A stretch of DNA of 64,000 nt from JABMRW01 sp964396965 (GCA_964396965.1 CAYNGD010000005.1:40456-104455), one strand, 5' to 3'. Shown: positions 33,549 to 43,695, counted from the stretch's first letter. The notes: a model not told the origin generated them from the letters alone. Numbers and translations are program-made.

Positions 33549-33865
33549 GTTTTTAATCTATTGTCTCGGCTGCTTTTCTGATATCTCATATTAATATTAA
33601 TATAGACTTGGCGCAACTTGATTCCAAACCTTGATTGTGAGAGTTAACAAACAGCTAAAAGATGACCTGTCACATTCCACCTTCTTGCGACGTAGCAGCT
33701 TGGCATCTTGACAATCTACACGGTGAAGATATTCATCTATTCCCGATGGCTCAATTGTACCATTTTCGCTGACTACATATCATATATGCTATAATTGGCA
33801 TTTGGTAACAAAAGACGCTCTTAAAGGCTACAGCACTCTGCCTAACTATGCATAGGGGCTTTATC
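33549..33865. other. AT-rich intergenic region before the MFS transporter
   Basis: About 317 bases without a convincing gene. It holds AT-rich repeats (ATATTAATATTAATAT near 33590), a TTGACA at about 33707 with a weak -10 (TATTCA), and an extended -10 box TGCTATAAT (TATAAT at 33790-33795) that could drive the MFS gene. Confidence 0.4.
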
Positions 33866-35116
33866 ATGGCTAATCAAAATAGCGTTAAGCCGCGGGTTTT
33901 CTATGGCTATATCGTGGTAATAGCTGCCTTCCTTCTTATGTTTTTAATGTGGGGCATATTTAATACGTTTGGTATCTTTTTCAAGCCAATGCTAACCGAG
34001 CTTGGTTGGACTAGAGCAGCAACCTCAGGCGCGTTCTCACTTAATTGGATTGTGCAAGGCTTGCTGGGTATTGCCATGGGGAGGATTAGCGATAGGCTCG
34101 GCCCTCGGATAGTGCTTACGGTTTGCGGTTTCATCATGGGTCTAGGCTACCTGTTGCTGTCACAAACTAATACTCTCTGGCAGCTATATCTGTTTTATAC
34201 GGTGCTGATAGCCATTGGTATGAGTGGTAACTTTGTCCCGCTAACGTCAACAGTAGCCAGGTGGTTTGTTAAAAGAAGAGGCATCATGACCGGGATTGTC
34301 GTAGCTGGCACAGGCATAGGCGGATTGATTGCGCCACCAGTGGCTAATTGGCTTATCTCTGTTTATGATTGGCGTGTATCCTATATTATACTGGGCAGCA
34401 TAGCTCTGGTCTCTGTTGTTCTTGTTGCCCAGCTTTTAAGGCGCGACCCAACTCAAATGGGTCAAATGCCCTATGGTGCGAATAGAGAAGAAACGGGGTT
34501 GAAAGGGGGCACTGAGGCATTTTCTATAAAGGAGGCCACTTCTACAAGACAATTCCGGATTATTTTCAGTATGTTCCTTTGCCTGGGATTTTGCATGAGC
34601 ACCATCATGGTACATATTGCACCGTATGCCACTGACCTGCGATTTTCCGCTGAAAATGCGGCCAAAATTTTGGCAACTGTTGGCTCGGTTAGTGTTATTG
34701 GAAGGGTTGTGATGGGTAGTGCTACTGATAGAATTGGGAATAGGCGGGTTTTTACTATTGGCTTTGTTCTGATGGCAGCAGCTTTGTTATGTCTGGTGCC
34801 AGTCACAGAGGTGTGGACTCTGTATCTGATTGCCGCTGTCTTTGGCTTTGCCTTTGGGGGTTGTGTTATGTCAGAGTCGCCCTTGGTGGCCGAATTTTTT
34901 GGGCTGGGGTCGCATGGTTTGATTCTGGGGGTTACTAACCTTGGTTTCTCCATCGGGGCAGCCCTCGGTTCGCTTCTGCCTGGTTACATCTTTGATGTTA
35001 CCAATAGTTATCACTTGGCTTTCCTGGTCTCTGCTGCTATCGGTATTATCGGTCTCATATTAAGTGCACTTCTAACACCAATTACAGGTGAACAGGACGA
35101 AACAAAAGCTATATGA
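33866..35116 (+). CDS. MFS transporter, oxalate/formate antiporter (OFA)-like
   Basis: A 12-helix major facilitator for a small organic anion. I start it at the ATG at 33866 (MANQNSVKPRVFYGYIVV), which has AGGGG upstream; the ATG 18 bases earlier has none. About 416 aa. The motif between helices 2 and 3 is GRISDRLGPR, repeated in the second half as GSATDRIGNRR. The N-terminal FYGYIVVIAAF and the WGIFNTFGIFFKPM segment are typical of the OFA/monocarboxylate group. It is the first gene of the accessory region on this strand. Confidence 0.85.
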   Translation: MANQNSVKPRVFYGYIVVIAAFLLMFLMWGIFNTFGIFFKPMLTELGWTRAATSGAFSLNWIVQGLLGIAMGRISDRLGPRIVLTVCGFIMGLGYLLLSQTNTLWQLYLFYTVLIAIGMSGNFVPLTSTVARWFVKRRGIMTGIVVAGTGIGGLIAPPVANWLISVYDWRVSYIILGSIALVSVVLVAQLLRRDPTQMGQMPYGANREETGLKGGTEAFSIKEATSTRQFRIIFSMFLCLGFCMSTIMVHIAPYATDLRFSAENAAKILATVGSVSVIGRVVMGSATDRIGNRRVFTIGFVLMAAALLCLVPVTEVWTLYLIAAVFGFAFGGCVMSESPLVAEFFGLGSHGLILGVTNLGFSIGAALGSLLPGYIFDVTNSYHLAFLVSAAIGIIGLILSALLTPITGEQDETKAI

Positions 35117-35292
35117 GGAGGCTTTATCTATTACTACATTGTCTCTCGGAAATTCCTAAAATAGCTATGGCCACCTCCCGAAACTAGGTTTAACTGAAAG
35201 CAGATAAGAGATCAAGAAGATAAATCTTAACAAACTTTTGGATATCCGGTTAAACAGATAGCTAGCAACTAAGCGTTCAATTAGTCTTCAAT

Positions 35293-35640
35293 TCATTCGT
35301 ATTCCTTGGGTACTGCACAGATCATAACCATAAGCTCGCTGGTTGATGTATTTCGGTATTGATGTCTCTCACCAGGAAGAATCATCGCGAAATCGCCTTT
35401 CTTTAACTCACGTTCCCCATCTCCGGTAAAAACGGCTCCATGACCTGCAATAATATAGTTCAAATGTTCGAAGGGGTGCTCATGAAAAGGCGTATGTCCT
35501 CCAGGCTCAATGGTAAACACGCGGAACGAAAACGTTGGCGCTCCGTCCTCTCTCGATAGCGGAACCTGCTTGTAGACGCCCTCGGCACCTTCCATATTTG
35601 GCTTTATCTTTTTGACCTTTTCTAAGCTAGATATATGCAT
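35293..35640 (-). CDS. Single-domain cupin protein
   Basis: A 115-residue beta-barrel protein with both cupin motifs: GGHTPFHEHPFEHLNYII (metal-binding His residues and Glu) and GERHQYRNTS. The first motif retains G-x5-H-x-H-like spacing, so metal binding is likely. It may be an isomerase, a small dioxygenase or a ligand sensor. It is divergent from the DRE-TIM metallolyase gene, sharing its promoter gap. Confidence 0.8.
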   Translation of the reverse strand: MHISSLEKVKKIKPNMEGAEGVYKQVPLSREDGAPTFSFRVFTIEPGGHTPFHEHPFEHLNYIIAGHGAVFTGDGERELKKGDFAMILPGERHQYRNTSTSELMVMICAVPKEYE

Positions 35641-35789
35641 CGCAAACCTCCTTGTATAAGTTTAAAGTAAAAGGCTACGCGATTCAAGCGATGGTTGGAG
35701 CTTGGTTCGGTAGTCCAGCTCTGCTCGTTTCTCTTAAACCTACTGTTTCCCTAAAGACTTATACTCAATCTGAAATTCCCAAAGATTTC

Positions 35790-35818
35790 TTGACAGCTTT
35801 TTGGGAGAATGATATAGT
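35790..35818 (+). promoter_or_regulatory. Island promoter element, copy A (before the DRE-TIM metallolyase gene)
   Basis: TTGACA (35790-35795), a 17-base spacer GCTTTTTGGGAGAATGA, and TATAGT (35813-35818). The element TTGACAGCTTTT, a G-rich run, then TGATATAGT, is shared with copies at 46343-46372, 46692-46719, 56773-56802 and 58305-58331. The conserved spacer suggests a regulator or special sigma contact in addition to the core boxes. Confidence 0.7.
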
Positions 35819-35876
35819 AATTTGGTAATTTTGGGAAAATTATAGCTTGTAGTGAAAGGGGAATAAGAAGCTAATA

Positions 35877-36866
35877 ATGCTAAGTAATCAATCTCTACCA
35901 AAATCTGTGACAATCATTGATGGCACGCTGCGTGAAGGTTTGGAGGATGAGGAAGTATTAGTCAAGACAGAGGCTAAGTTGTTCCTGCTGGAAAAGCTTG
36001 TGGATGCCGGTTTTCAATGCATGGAGGTGAGTGCTTTTTCCCCAGCGACCGCTCTGCCTCAGTTCCAAGACATAAATGAACTATTAAAGAGGATACCGCG
36101 GAGCCCGAATGTTGTTTACAAGTGCAATGCCTTCAATATGAAGTTGGTGGAAAGAGCAGTTAAGGCAAAAGAAGAAGGGTATGGATCAGACCTGGTAAAT
36201 ACCCAGTTTGCGATTACTGACGAGTTGAGTCAAAGCATGTTTAGGGTAAGTGCTTCAGAACGCTGGAACTACATCGAACAGGCTGTTAAGAAACTTCATG
36301 ATGCTGGTATAAAGATTCAAGTAACCATTCTCGATGTCTGGCACAGCATACATGAGGGCGAGCTACCTATTGATAATGCTGTAGAGGCTGCCGACAATCT
36401 GTTTAGTATAGGCTGTGATATTGTGAGAGCTGCTGACGGGTTTGGTGCTGTAACGCCTGCTCGCGCTTTTGAGTATTTTAGTCGGGTCTTAGATAAGTAT
36501 CCCAAACCAGACTCGCATGCTTTCCATTGTCACGATATGCGCGGCTTTGGGTTAGCCACCTGTGTGGCCGCTATGCAAGCAGGTTGCGTCCGATTGGACG
36601 GATGCTTGGGTGGCATAGGTGGTCCGCCAGCCACCATGGTAGATGGTGTGCCAATCCGAGGAGCCGCTGAATATTGTGCATACCACCAGTATAGAAGAGG
36701 CCTAGTAAGCACCGAAGACCTTGTAGTTATGTGTGAAGCAATGGGAATCAAGACTGGCATAAACGTAGACAAGGTACTCCGTCTGGGTAAGTGGTTAGAA
36801 GCTATTCTGGGAAGGAAGCTGTGGTCCTTCTGTGTTAGGTATGACGAGATTCCTAAGGGGCTCTAA
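35877..36866 (+). CDS. DRE-TIM metallolyase (HMG-CoA lyase/isopropylmalate synthase superfamily)
   Basis: A TIM-barrel aldolase or claisen-type enzyme of 329 aa. The DRE motif is IDGTLREGLEDEE near residue 15, and the metal His pair is in FHCHDMRGFGLATC. In place of the HMG-CoA lyase signature GLGGCPYAPG it reads GGIGGPPATMVDG, without the catalytic Cys, so it is not a standard HMG-CoA lyase. It may cleave or condense a 2-oxoacid or an acyl-CoA. Promoter element A lies 59 bases upstream; the CoA-transferase follows after 286 bases. Confidence 0.78.
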   Translation: MLSNQSLPKSVTIIDGTLREGLEDEEVLVKTEAKLFLLEKLVDAGFQCMEVSAFSPATALPQFQDINELLKRIPRSPNVVYKCNAFNMKLVERAVKAKEEGYGSDLVNTQFAITDELSQSMFRVSASERWNYIEQAVKKLHDAGIKIQVTILDVWHSIHEGELPIDNAVEAADNLFSIGCDIVRAADGFGAVTPARAFEYFSRVLDKYPKPDSHAFHCHDMRGFGLATCVAAMQAGCVRLDGCLGGIGGPPATMVDGVPIRGAAEYCAYHQYRRGLVSTEDLVVMCEAMGIKTGINVDKVLRLGKWLEAILGRKLWSFCVRYDEIPKGL

Positions 36867-37152
36867 GATGGTCAAAGGGGTGTGAATCTGCCGGAAGCAA
36901 GCAGAGGGGGTAGGTCTGCCGCGAATTATCGCACCTCCGTCGTCTGAATTCACTTTGCAGCGACTGGAAACGCTGTTTGCTACCCACTCCGCAGACCCCG
37001 CCCGCCAAATTTTCGTGAAATAACCCAGGCTTTTATTAACAATATAGACTCGCAGGCAAACAAGAGAATGTGTTGAGTCCTAGGAGATTTTTGGTTAAGT
37101 TCGGCTCTGTGAAAATATGAAATATGACAGTTAGTGAGGAGTAAGAGAAAAA

Positions 37153-38370
37153 ATGAAATCTCCACTTGAAGGCATTAGGGTCATAGATGCTACAGCATTT
37201 GGTGCCGCACCAACAGCGGGTGCCTTCCTCGCTGATTGGGGGGCAGAGGTAATCCATATTGAGCATCCAATCAGGGGTGATGGGACTAGGGGAGTTCAGT
37301 ATGGAACAGGTGTTGGGATATTTCAGCAAGCTAGGGTCAACTATGCTATGGAATTTTACAACCACAGTAAGAAGAGCGTTACGCTTGACTTTGCTCAGGA
37401 AAAAGGCAGAGAGATCATGTATAGACTAGTGAAGACAGCCGATGTCTTCGTATCAATCTTACGACCATATGAGCTGGAGAAGTATGGGCTGGAATATGGT
37501 CAATTAAGCCAGCTCAACCCCAAACTTATTTATGCCCACCTTGGTGGCTATGGTAGAAAGGGACCAGATAGAAACAGGCCTGGTTATGATTCTTGTGCCT
37601 TTTTTGCCAGGTCTGGGATCACCCATCAGTTGTCGACTTACTGTAAGTCACCTATCATAAACCGGCCGGCCCTGGGAGACAACTTGACCGGCTTGACTTT
37701 GTTCGCCGGAATCGTGCTTGCACTGCTCGTTCGTGAAAGGCTTGGTATAGGGCAGGAAGTGGATGTGTCTCTGTTCAATACCGGCATTTTGTCTCTGGCT
37801 TTGGATATCCAAGGAGCTATTCTAACGGGAGAGAACGTGACAACGGAGCCCAGGGAGACCACGTCAAACCCGTTAAGGAATTTTTATCAAACAAAAGATA
37901 AGAGGTGGATACTACTGGCGATGATGCAGCCAGACCCTTATTGGCCCAGGTTTTGCAAGGCGATAGAACGGGAGGAACTGGAGCACGATCCCAGATTCGA
38001 CTCATTTGAGCACAGGCGAAAGAACTGCGCCGACTTGATTATTATTCTAGACAAGGCTTTTGCAACCAGGACATTAGCTGAATGGAAAGAACGTCTTAGT
38101 AAGTTTAACCTAATTTTTGAACCAGTCCAGAGCCCCACTGAGGTCGCAAAAGATCCACAGGCTATAGCTAACGAATACTTTAGCGATTTTGATCATCCCA
38201 CATACGGGCCTATAAAAATAGTGGGAGCCCCGATAAAGCTTAGCGAAACTCCAACCACGATAAGGTCTGCGGCGCCCGAGTTTAGCCAGAACACGGAAGA
38301 GGTTCTTTTGGAATTAGGTTATAGTTGGGAGGATATTCTATCATTTAAGGATCAGAAGGTGATTTCTTGA
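37153..38370 (+). CDS. Class III (CaiB/BaiF) CoA-transferase
   Basis: Moves CoA between carboxylic acids. 405 aa. N-terminal LEGIRVIDATAFGAAPTAGAFLADWGAEVI is the family block, and the catalytic Asp is in RPGYDSCAFFARSG, equivalent to the formyl-CoA transferase Asp169 region. LNPKLIYAHLGGYG and the C-terminal small domain (RTLAEWKERL) are intact. Within the island it would activate the acid substrate or an intermediate, for instance a dicarboxylate. Confidence 0.9.
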   Translation: MKSPLEGIRVIDATAFGAAPTAGAFLADWGAEVIHIEHPIRGDGTRGVQYGTGVGIFQQARVNYAMEFYNHSKKSVTLDFAQEKGREIMYRLVKTADVFVSILRPYELEKYGLEYGQLSQLNPKLIYAHLGGYGRKGPDRNRPGYDSCAFFARSGITHQLSTYCKSPIINRPALGDNLTGLTLFAGIVLALLVRERLGIGQEVDVSLFNTGILSLALDIQGAILTGENVTTEPRETTSNPLRNFYQTKDKRWILLAMMQPDPYWPRFCKAIEREELEHDPRFDSFEHRRKNCADLIIILDKAFATRTLAEWKERLSKFNLIFEPVQSPTEVAKDPQAIANEYFSDFDHPTYGPIKIVGAPIKLSETPTTIRSAAPEFSQNTEEVLLELGYSWEDILSFKDQKVIS

Positions 38371-38492
38371 TTTTGAAGTAATATCACAGGTTAACTAAGA
38401 CGATATTAACATTTGGATGATATTTCTCCAGGGTTAGTGGCTAAAGAAATCGAACTTCTTGAAATGACTTTGCTGAAGCGGGAAGTGACACG

Positions 38493-39668
38493 GTGAAGAT
38501 TGTAATCGCGCCTCAGGGCTTCAAGGGGAGCGTCAGTGCCATCAAAGTAGCCCAAGCAATTGATGACGGAGTTAAACGCGTGGTTCCCAGTGCGATAACT
38601 GTAATAAAGCCAATGGCTGATGGTGGAGAGGGAACGGCCCAGACTCTTGTTTATGCAACTGGGGGGAGGATAATGGCGACAGAGGTAACTGACCCGCTAG
38701 GTGGACGTGTCATCGCTCACTGGGGGTTTCTAGGTGACAAGGTCACCGCTGTCATCGAGATGGCTGCCGCTTCCGGTCTCAGCTTAGTGCCGCCTGGGAA
38801 GCTCAACCCGTTATTGACATCTACATATGGCACTGGAGAGTTGATTCTTGCTGCGCTTTCGAATGGCTGCCGCAAGTTGATTATCGGCATTGGTGACAGC
38901 GCTACAAATGACGGTGGTGCCGGAATGGCCCAAGCCTTAGGCGCCCGATTGCTCGACTCCCAGATGGCAATCCTCCCCTCCGGTGGCGCAGCACTGGCTA
39001 AACTGGCACACATCGATGTCACGGCTCTAGACTCTCGACTAGCCGACTGCGACGTCGTCGTAGCTTGTGATGTTACTAACCCCCTTTGTGGTGCTCATGG
39101 GGCGTCTGTCGTTTATGGACCCCAGAAGGGAGCCACCGCCGACATGGTTGATCAGCTTGACGCTGCACTTGGTCTCTACGCCGATGTTATTCAACGGGAC
39201 CTCGGTGTCGAAGTCAAGGATATACCTGGGGCAGGTGCGGCAGGAGGTTTAGGAGTTGGGCTTATCGCTTTCCTCAATGCCAAGGTATTACCTGGCATAG
39301 ACGTTGTCATCCAAGCAACCGGTCTCGCTGAAGATCTAAAGGATGCCGATCTAGTTTTCACCGGAGAGGGCAAGATTGATAGCCAAACGGCTTTTGGTAA
39401 GGTAGCTATAGGAGTTGCTAAAAAAGCCAAGACGTTCGGATTACCGGTTATTGCTATTGCTGGTGAGATAGCCGATGATTGCCACGTGGTCTACCGACAG
39501 GGAATCGATGCTGTTGTCAGTATTGCTCCGGGTCCTATCAGCCGTAGCCAGTCTGTGGCAGAAGCAGAGAGATTAATTGCTGATGCAGCAGAGCGCGCCA
39601 TTCGGTTATTTCTGTGTGGGGCAAAGAAACAAATTTATTATAGGCAAGGAGAAAATGTCAAAACCTAA
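38493..39668 (+). CDS. Glycerate 2-kinase (GlxK/GarK family)
   Basis: Phosphorylates D-glycerate to 2-phosphoglycerate, feeding lower glycolysis. 391 aa. The N-terminus KIVIAPQGFKGSVSAIKVA corresponds to the family PDSFKGSLSA (Asp-Ser changed to Gln-Gly). ADGGEGTAQTLV, GIGDSATNDGGAGMAQALG and GAGAAGGLGVGL are intact. It overlaps the glycerate dehydrogenase gene by 14 bases, so the two steps hydroxypyruvate to glycerate to phosphoglycerate are coupled. Confidence 0.9.
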   Translation: MKIVIAPQGFKGSVSAIKVAQAIDDGVKRVVPSAITVIKPMADGGEGTAQTLVYATGGRIMATEVTDPLGGRVIAHWGFLGDKVTAVIEMAAASGLSLVPPGKLNPLLTSTYGTGELILAALSNGCRKLIIGIGDSATNDGGAGMAQALGARLLDSQMAILPSGGAALAKLAHIDVTALDSRLADCDVVVACDVTNPLCGAHGASVVYGPQKGATADMVDQLDAALGLYADVIQRDLGVEVKDIPGAGAAGGLGVGLIAFLNAKVLPGIDVVIQATGLAEDLKDADLVFTGEGKIDSQTAFGKVAIGVAKKAKTFGLPVIAIAGEIADDCHVVYRQGIDAVVSIAPGPISRSQSVAEAERLIADAAERAIRLFLCGAKKQIYYRQGENVKT

Positions 39669-40644
39669 GGTATTTGTTACTCGGAAGATAGCCAAAGAGG
39701 CCCTGGATACTATTGCTGACGTTGCCGAAATGGAAGTATGGGAGGATGAGTTACCTCCACCACCCGATGTGCTCGTAAATAAGGTCAAAGATATTCAAGG
39801 ATTACTCTCACTTCTAACCGACAAAGTTGATGCGAGCTTAATGGATGCTGCCCCAAGACTAAGGGTAGCGACCAACATGGCCGTTGGCTATGAAAATATT
39901 GATGTACCTGCAGCAACAAGTCGCGGCATTGTTGTTACGAATACTCCTGGAGTGTTAACTGATACTACAGCCGACTTCTCTTTTGCTCTAATTCTGGCAG
40001 CGGCAAGACGTGTAGTTGAGGCAGACACCTACACTAGAAAAGGGCTGTGGAAAACCTGGGGGCCTATGATACTGTTGGGTCATGATGTCCATCATGCTAC
40101 TCTGGGAATTATAGGCCTTGGCCGCATTGGCATAGCGATGGCCAAACGCGCCAAGGGGTTCGATATGCAAGTGCTATATTATGACGAGGTGCGAAAGCGG
40201 CAGGAAGAGAAAGAGCTTGGCCTCGAATTTGTTTCCAGCCTGCCAGAACTACTATCAAGAGCAGATTTTATTACCATCCATACCCCACTCATTGCAGAGA
40301 CTTACCACCTGATTAGTACAACTGAGTTTGCAGTAATGAAGCCAACAGCAATCTTGATTAACGCTTCTCGAGGTCCTGTGGTCGATCAGAAAGCCCTTTA
40401 CGAGGCACTCAAGTCACGCCAGATTTTTGCGGCTGCGCTAGATGTGACTGAGGTTGAGCCAATCCCGCTTGACGATCCTCTAATGACTTTAGATAATATA
40501 TTGATTACTCCCCACATTGCCAGTGCAAGCGTCACTACCAGAACTAAGATGGCTATGATGGCAGCAGCAAATCTTATCGCTGGATTACGAGGTGAAATGC
40601 CCCCTAACTGTGTTAATCCTGAGGTATTGAAACAAAAGGGCTAA
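39655..40644 (+). CDS. D-glycerate dehydrogenase/hydroxypyruvate (glyoxylate) reductase
   Basis: 2-hydroxyacid dehydrogenase of 329 aa when started at the ATG at 39655 (MSKPKVFVTRKI), which has AAGGAG upstream; longer frames intrude into the kinase gene. The NAD fold motif is GIIGLGRIGIAMAKRA. The catalytic residues are Arg in NASRGPVVD, Glu in DVTEVEP and His in ITPHIASAS. It forms a pair with the glycerate kinase and is followed by an aldo/keto reductase after 35 bases. Direction in vivo is probably reduction of hydroxypyruvate or glyoxylate. Confidence 0.9.
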   Translation: MSKPKVFVTRKIAKEALDTIADVAEMEVWEDELPPPPDVLVNKVKDIQGLLSLLTDKVDASLMDAAPRLRVATNMAVGYENIDVPAATSRGIVVTNTPGVLTDTTADFSFALILAAARRVVEADTYTRKGLWKTWGPMILLGHDVHHATLGIIGLGRIGIAMAKRAKGFDMQVLYYDEVRKRQEEKELGLEFVSSLPELLSRADFITIHTPLIAETYHLISTTEFAVMKPTAILINASRGPVVDQKALYEALKSRQIFAAALDVTEVEPIPLDDPLMTLDNILITPHIASASVTTRTKMAMMAAANLIAGLRGEMPPNCVNPEVLKQKG

Positions 40645-40679
40645 CAACCGCAAAATATGGAGGAAGCAGGTAATATCTT

Positions 40680-41705
40680 ATGCAATACAAAAAGTTGGGA
40701 AGGACAGGCCTTAAGGTCTCTCAAATCTGCCTTGGCACCATGGTCTATGGGGACCAGGTTGGCGAGGCCGAGTCTATAAACTTAATAAATAGCTCAATAG
40801 ATGCTGGCATCAACTTTTTTGACACCGCTGATATATATGCTGGCGGTAGGTCTGAAGAAATCGTTGGCAAGGCGTTAAAAGCGAAACGTGAATCTGTCGT
40901 GCTAACGACAAAGGTCTACGCCCCGACTGGTCCGCTACCCAATGATACTGGGTTATCACGCAAGCATATCATGAAGGCAGTGGAGGACAGCTTGAGGCGG
41001 CTCCAAACAGACTACATTGACATTTACTATGCTCACGCGCCCGACTTCGACACCCCCCTTGAGGAGACACTCCGCGCGTTCGATGATCTGGTTCACCAGG
41101 GGAAGGTGCGCTATATTGGTATCTGTAGTATCAGTGCTTGGCTTCTTTGCAAGACTCTCTGGGTAAGCGATGTACATAATCTGGCGCGATTCGAGTGTAT
41201 TCAGACACCTTATAACCTGCTTACCCGAGATATTGAGACTGAACAATTACCCCTTTGTGCCAATGAGGGGATTGGAGTATGCGCATTCAATCCTCTGGCA
41301 GGTGAATTGCTCACTGGCATGCATGAGTTTGGTAAGCCACCAGCCGAAGGCAGGTTTACTCACCCATCCTTAGGGCAGATGTACTTTCAACGTTACTGGT
41401 CAGAAACAAACTTCAAAGCGGTAGCCCGCTTCAGAGAACTGGCCAAGGGGCACGGATGTACCTTGCCACAGTTTGCGCTGGCCTGGATATTCAATAATGG
41501 AACAATTACCTCCGTGCTCAGCGGGCCTACCACCCCTGAGCAGTTAAAGGAGAACTTAGCTGCTATGGAAATAGTATTATCACAAGAAGAGCTCGAGGCC
41601 TGCGATGAGGTATGGCAGATGTTTAGGCCACCTAGATTCCCTTACGCAAGGGAGTTACAGGAAGAATATAGAAAGAAAATAGCTGGTATCTCCGGTCAAA
41701 AATAG
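40680..41705 (+). CDS. Aldo/keto reductase
   Basis: NADPH-type TIM-barrel oxidoreductase, 341 aa. The catalytic tetrad is visible: Asp in FFDTADIYAGG with its Tyr, Lys in VVLTTKVYAP, and His in DIYYAHAPDFDTP. The C-terminal cofactor loop SVLSGPTTPEQLKENLAA is intact. It is nearest to the YajO/Tas type by appearance. It sits between glycerate dehydrogenase and AOR, so it may interconvert an aldehyde and an alcohol in the pathway. Confidence 0.88.
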   Translation: MQYKKLGRTGLKVSQICLGTMVYGDQVGEAESINLINSSIDAGINFFDTADIYAGGRSEEIVGKALKAKRESVVLTTKVYAPTGPLPNDTGLSRKHIMKAVEDSLRRLQTDYIDIYYAHAPDFDTPLEETLRAFDDLVHQGKVRYIGICSISAWLLCKTLWVSDVHNLARFECIQTPYNLLTRDIETEQLPLCANEGIGVCAFNPLAGELLTGMHEFGKPPAEGRFTHPSLGQMYFQRYWSETNFKAVARFRELAKGHGCTLPQFALAWIFNNGTITSVLSGPTTPEQLKENLAAMEIVLSQEELEACDEVWQMFRPPRFPYARELQEEYRKKIAGISGQK

Positions 41706-41814
41706 GGGCTTGCGGCAGCTTTGCTGGAGACCAAAACCAAGCAACACAATTTGGTCTAGAGGGTGTACCGCCTAGATTAAGACCACCAAAAAAATCAGAA
41801 AAGAGTTTGTATTT

Positions 41815-43695
41815 ATGAGTTCATCACAGATATACGGTTATGCAGGTCAAATCCTAAGGGTGGACTTGACCAAGGGCGAAACAGCAACAGAGGTGCTTGA
41901 TAAGGCACTTCTGAGGAACTATATAGGTGGAGCAAGTTTGGGAATAAAGTTCATTTATGACGAGGTACTTCCAGATTTAGAATGGTGTGACCCTGCGAAT
42001 CGGTTGTTCTTGGGCTCAGGGCCTTTAGGTGGGACAAGGATAGGTGGCTCAGGATCTATTGCAATCGTAACCAAGGGTGCCATGACTAACGGGATTTGCA
42101 GTACTCAAGCCAACGGTTTTTTTGGGGCTTTCCTCCGGTCCTGTGATTTTGATGGCATTGTTCTACAAGGTACCGCACCTAGCTGGTGCTATCTCTATGT
42201 TCATAAGGGTTGGGCAGAACTCAGAGATGCCAGCCATCTTGTTGGTAAGAATAACTATGAAGTGGACCGTATAGTCAAAGAGGATTTGCAGAAAAAAGAT
42301 GGGGAAATAAGCATTTTGAGCATCGGTTGTGCCGGCGAGAACCGAGTTAGGTTTGGATGCATCTTTACTGACCTAGGGCACATGGCTGCTCACAATGGGG
42401 CTGGTGCAGTGATGGGCTGCAAAAAACTAAAGGCTATCGTTATTGATCGGGTTAAGAGTTCGATTCAAATAAAAGATGAGGAGGCTTTTTTACAGGCGGA
42501 TAGGGACATTAGAGCCAATACTATGGCCAACAAATATTATAGCGGTGTGGTTGCTAAGGAAGGAACGATAGGTGGAATTATTCCCGTAGGTAAAGAAGGC
42601 GCTCTCCCCGTTAAAAACTATACTACGAGCATCCACGTCATTGATCCAGCCAAACTGGAAACATATACTTCGGAAAGTATTAGGAGTAGATGCAACGCCA
42701 AGCGCCATTCATGTTGGGCTTGTGGAGCAAAACATTGCCATAAGATGGAGATTCCAGAGGGTAAATATAAAGGTCGCCAATTGGAGGAGCCAGAGTATGA
42801 GCCAATGGCTGCCTTTAGCTCACTGATTGGTATTGATGATGTCATCAGCACTCTTGTATTAGCTGCTGAAGTGGACAATCTGGGTATGGATGCAAATGAG
42901 GCTGGTTGGGTTATAGCGTGGCTTATGGAGTGCTACGAAAAGCGTATACTTACCAGAGAGGACACCGATGGCCTGGAAATGACCTGGGGTAATAGCGAGG
43001 CAGCAATGGCGATGTTAAGAAAGATTGCCAACCGCGAGGGCTTCGGCGCTGTTCTAGCGGAAGGTGTAATGCGGGCTGCGCAGCATATTGGTGGGGAAGC
43101 GGCGAAACTGGCAGTTGGTACCCTCAAAGGCAATACTCCACGAAGCCATGACCATCGAGTAAAGCGGCTCGAGCTTTTTGACACCTGCGTCTCAAATCTG
43201 GGTACTTTAGAGACGCATAGTATGGCGCCATTCAAGTTACTTGGCCTACCTGAGGTTTATGATAGCTTTGACCCAATGGTTATATCAACGGTAGAGGCAA
43301 AAATCAAGGGGGCAATGGTCTTCGAGGATTCTGTAGTGACTTGCCGTTTCCAAACCGCAACTGCTTTAGACCTTCTGTGCCATGCGATCAACGCAGCAAC
43401 AGGCTGGGACATTGATTTTGAGGAAGCTATGGTCGTGGGCAGGAGAGCGGTGAATCTAGCGAGAGCGTACAATCTACTTAGCGGGATTGGAGCTGAGCTT
43501 GACGCACCTTCAATGAGATACGGGTCTACGCCACTGGATGGTGTGGCAGCTGGGCGAGACATAATGCCTCATTGGGATAAAATGTTGCGTAACTATTACA
43601 ATCTCATGGGTTGGGATGAGGCAACCGGTAAGCCGCTCCCCCAAACGCTGATTGGCCTCGACCTTGATTTTGTTGTTCCACGTCTATGGAGATAG
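41815..43695 (+). CDS. Aldehyde:ferredoxin oxidoreductase (second copy)
   Basis: A complete tungsten/molybdenum-pterin AOR of 626 aa. The N-terminus (GYAGQILRVDLTKGE), the pterin-binding region (LGSGPLGGTRIGGSGS) and the cluster motif CWACGAKHC (Cys-x2-Cys-x4-Cys) are clear; the distal motif reads EDSVVTC (Asp-x4-Cys). NAATGWDIDFEEAM closes the second pterin domain. It is only distantly similar in its motifs to the truncated copy at the left edge. It would oxidise an aldehyde of the pathway to an acid with reduction of ferredoxin. Confidence 0.92.
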   Translation: MSSSQIYGYAGQILRVDLTKGETATEVLDKALLRNYIGGASLGIKFIYDEVLPDLEWCDPANRLFLGSGPLGGTRIGGSGSIAIVTKGAMTNGICSTQANGFFGAFLRSCDFDGIVLQGTAPSWCYLYVHKGWAELRDASHLVGKNNYEVDRIVKEDLQKKDGEISILSIGCAGENRVRFGCIFTDLGHMAAHNGAGAVMGCKKLKAIVIDRVKSSIQIKDEEAFLQADRDIRANTMANKYYSGVVAKEGTIGGIIPVGKEGALPVKNYTTSIHVIDPAKLETYTSESIRSRCNAKRHSCWACGAKHCHKMEIPEGKYKGRQLEEPEYEPMAAFSSLIGIDDVISTLVLAAEVDNLGMDANEAGWVIAWLMECYEKRILTREDTDGLEMTWGNSEAAMAMLRKIANREGFGAVLAEGVMRAAQHIGGEAAKLAVGTLKGNTPRSHDHRVKRLELFDTCVSNLGTLETHSMAPFKLLGLPEVYDSFDPMVISTVEAKIKGAMVFEDSVVTCRFQTATALDLLCHAINAATGWDIDFEEAMVVGRRAVNLARAYNLLSGIGAELDAPSMRYGSTPLDGVAAGRDIMPHWDKMLRNYYNLMGWDEATGKPLPQTLIGLDLDFVVPRLWR

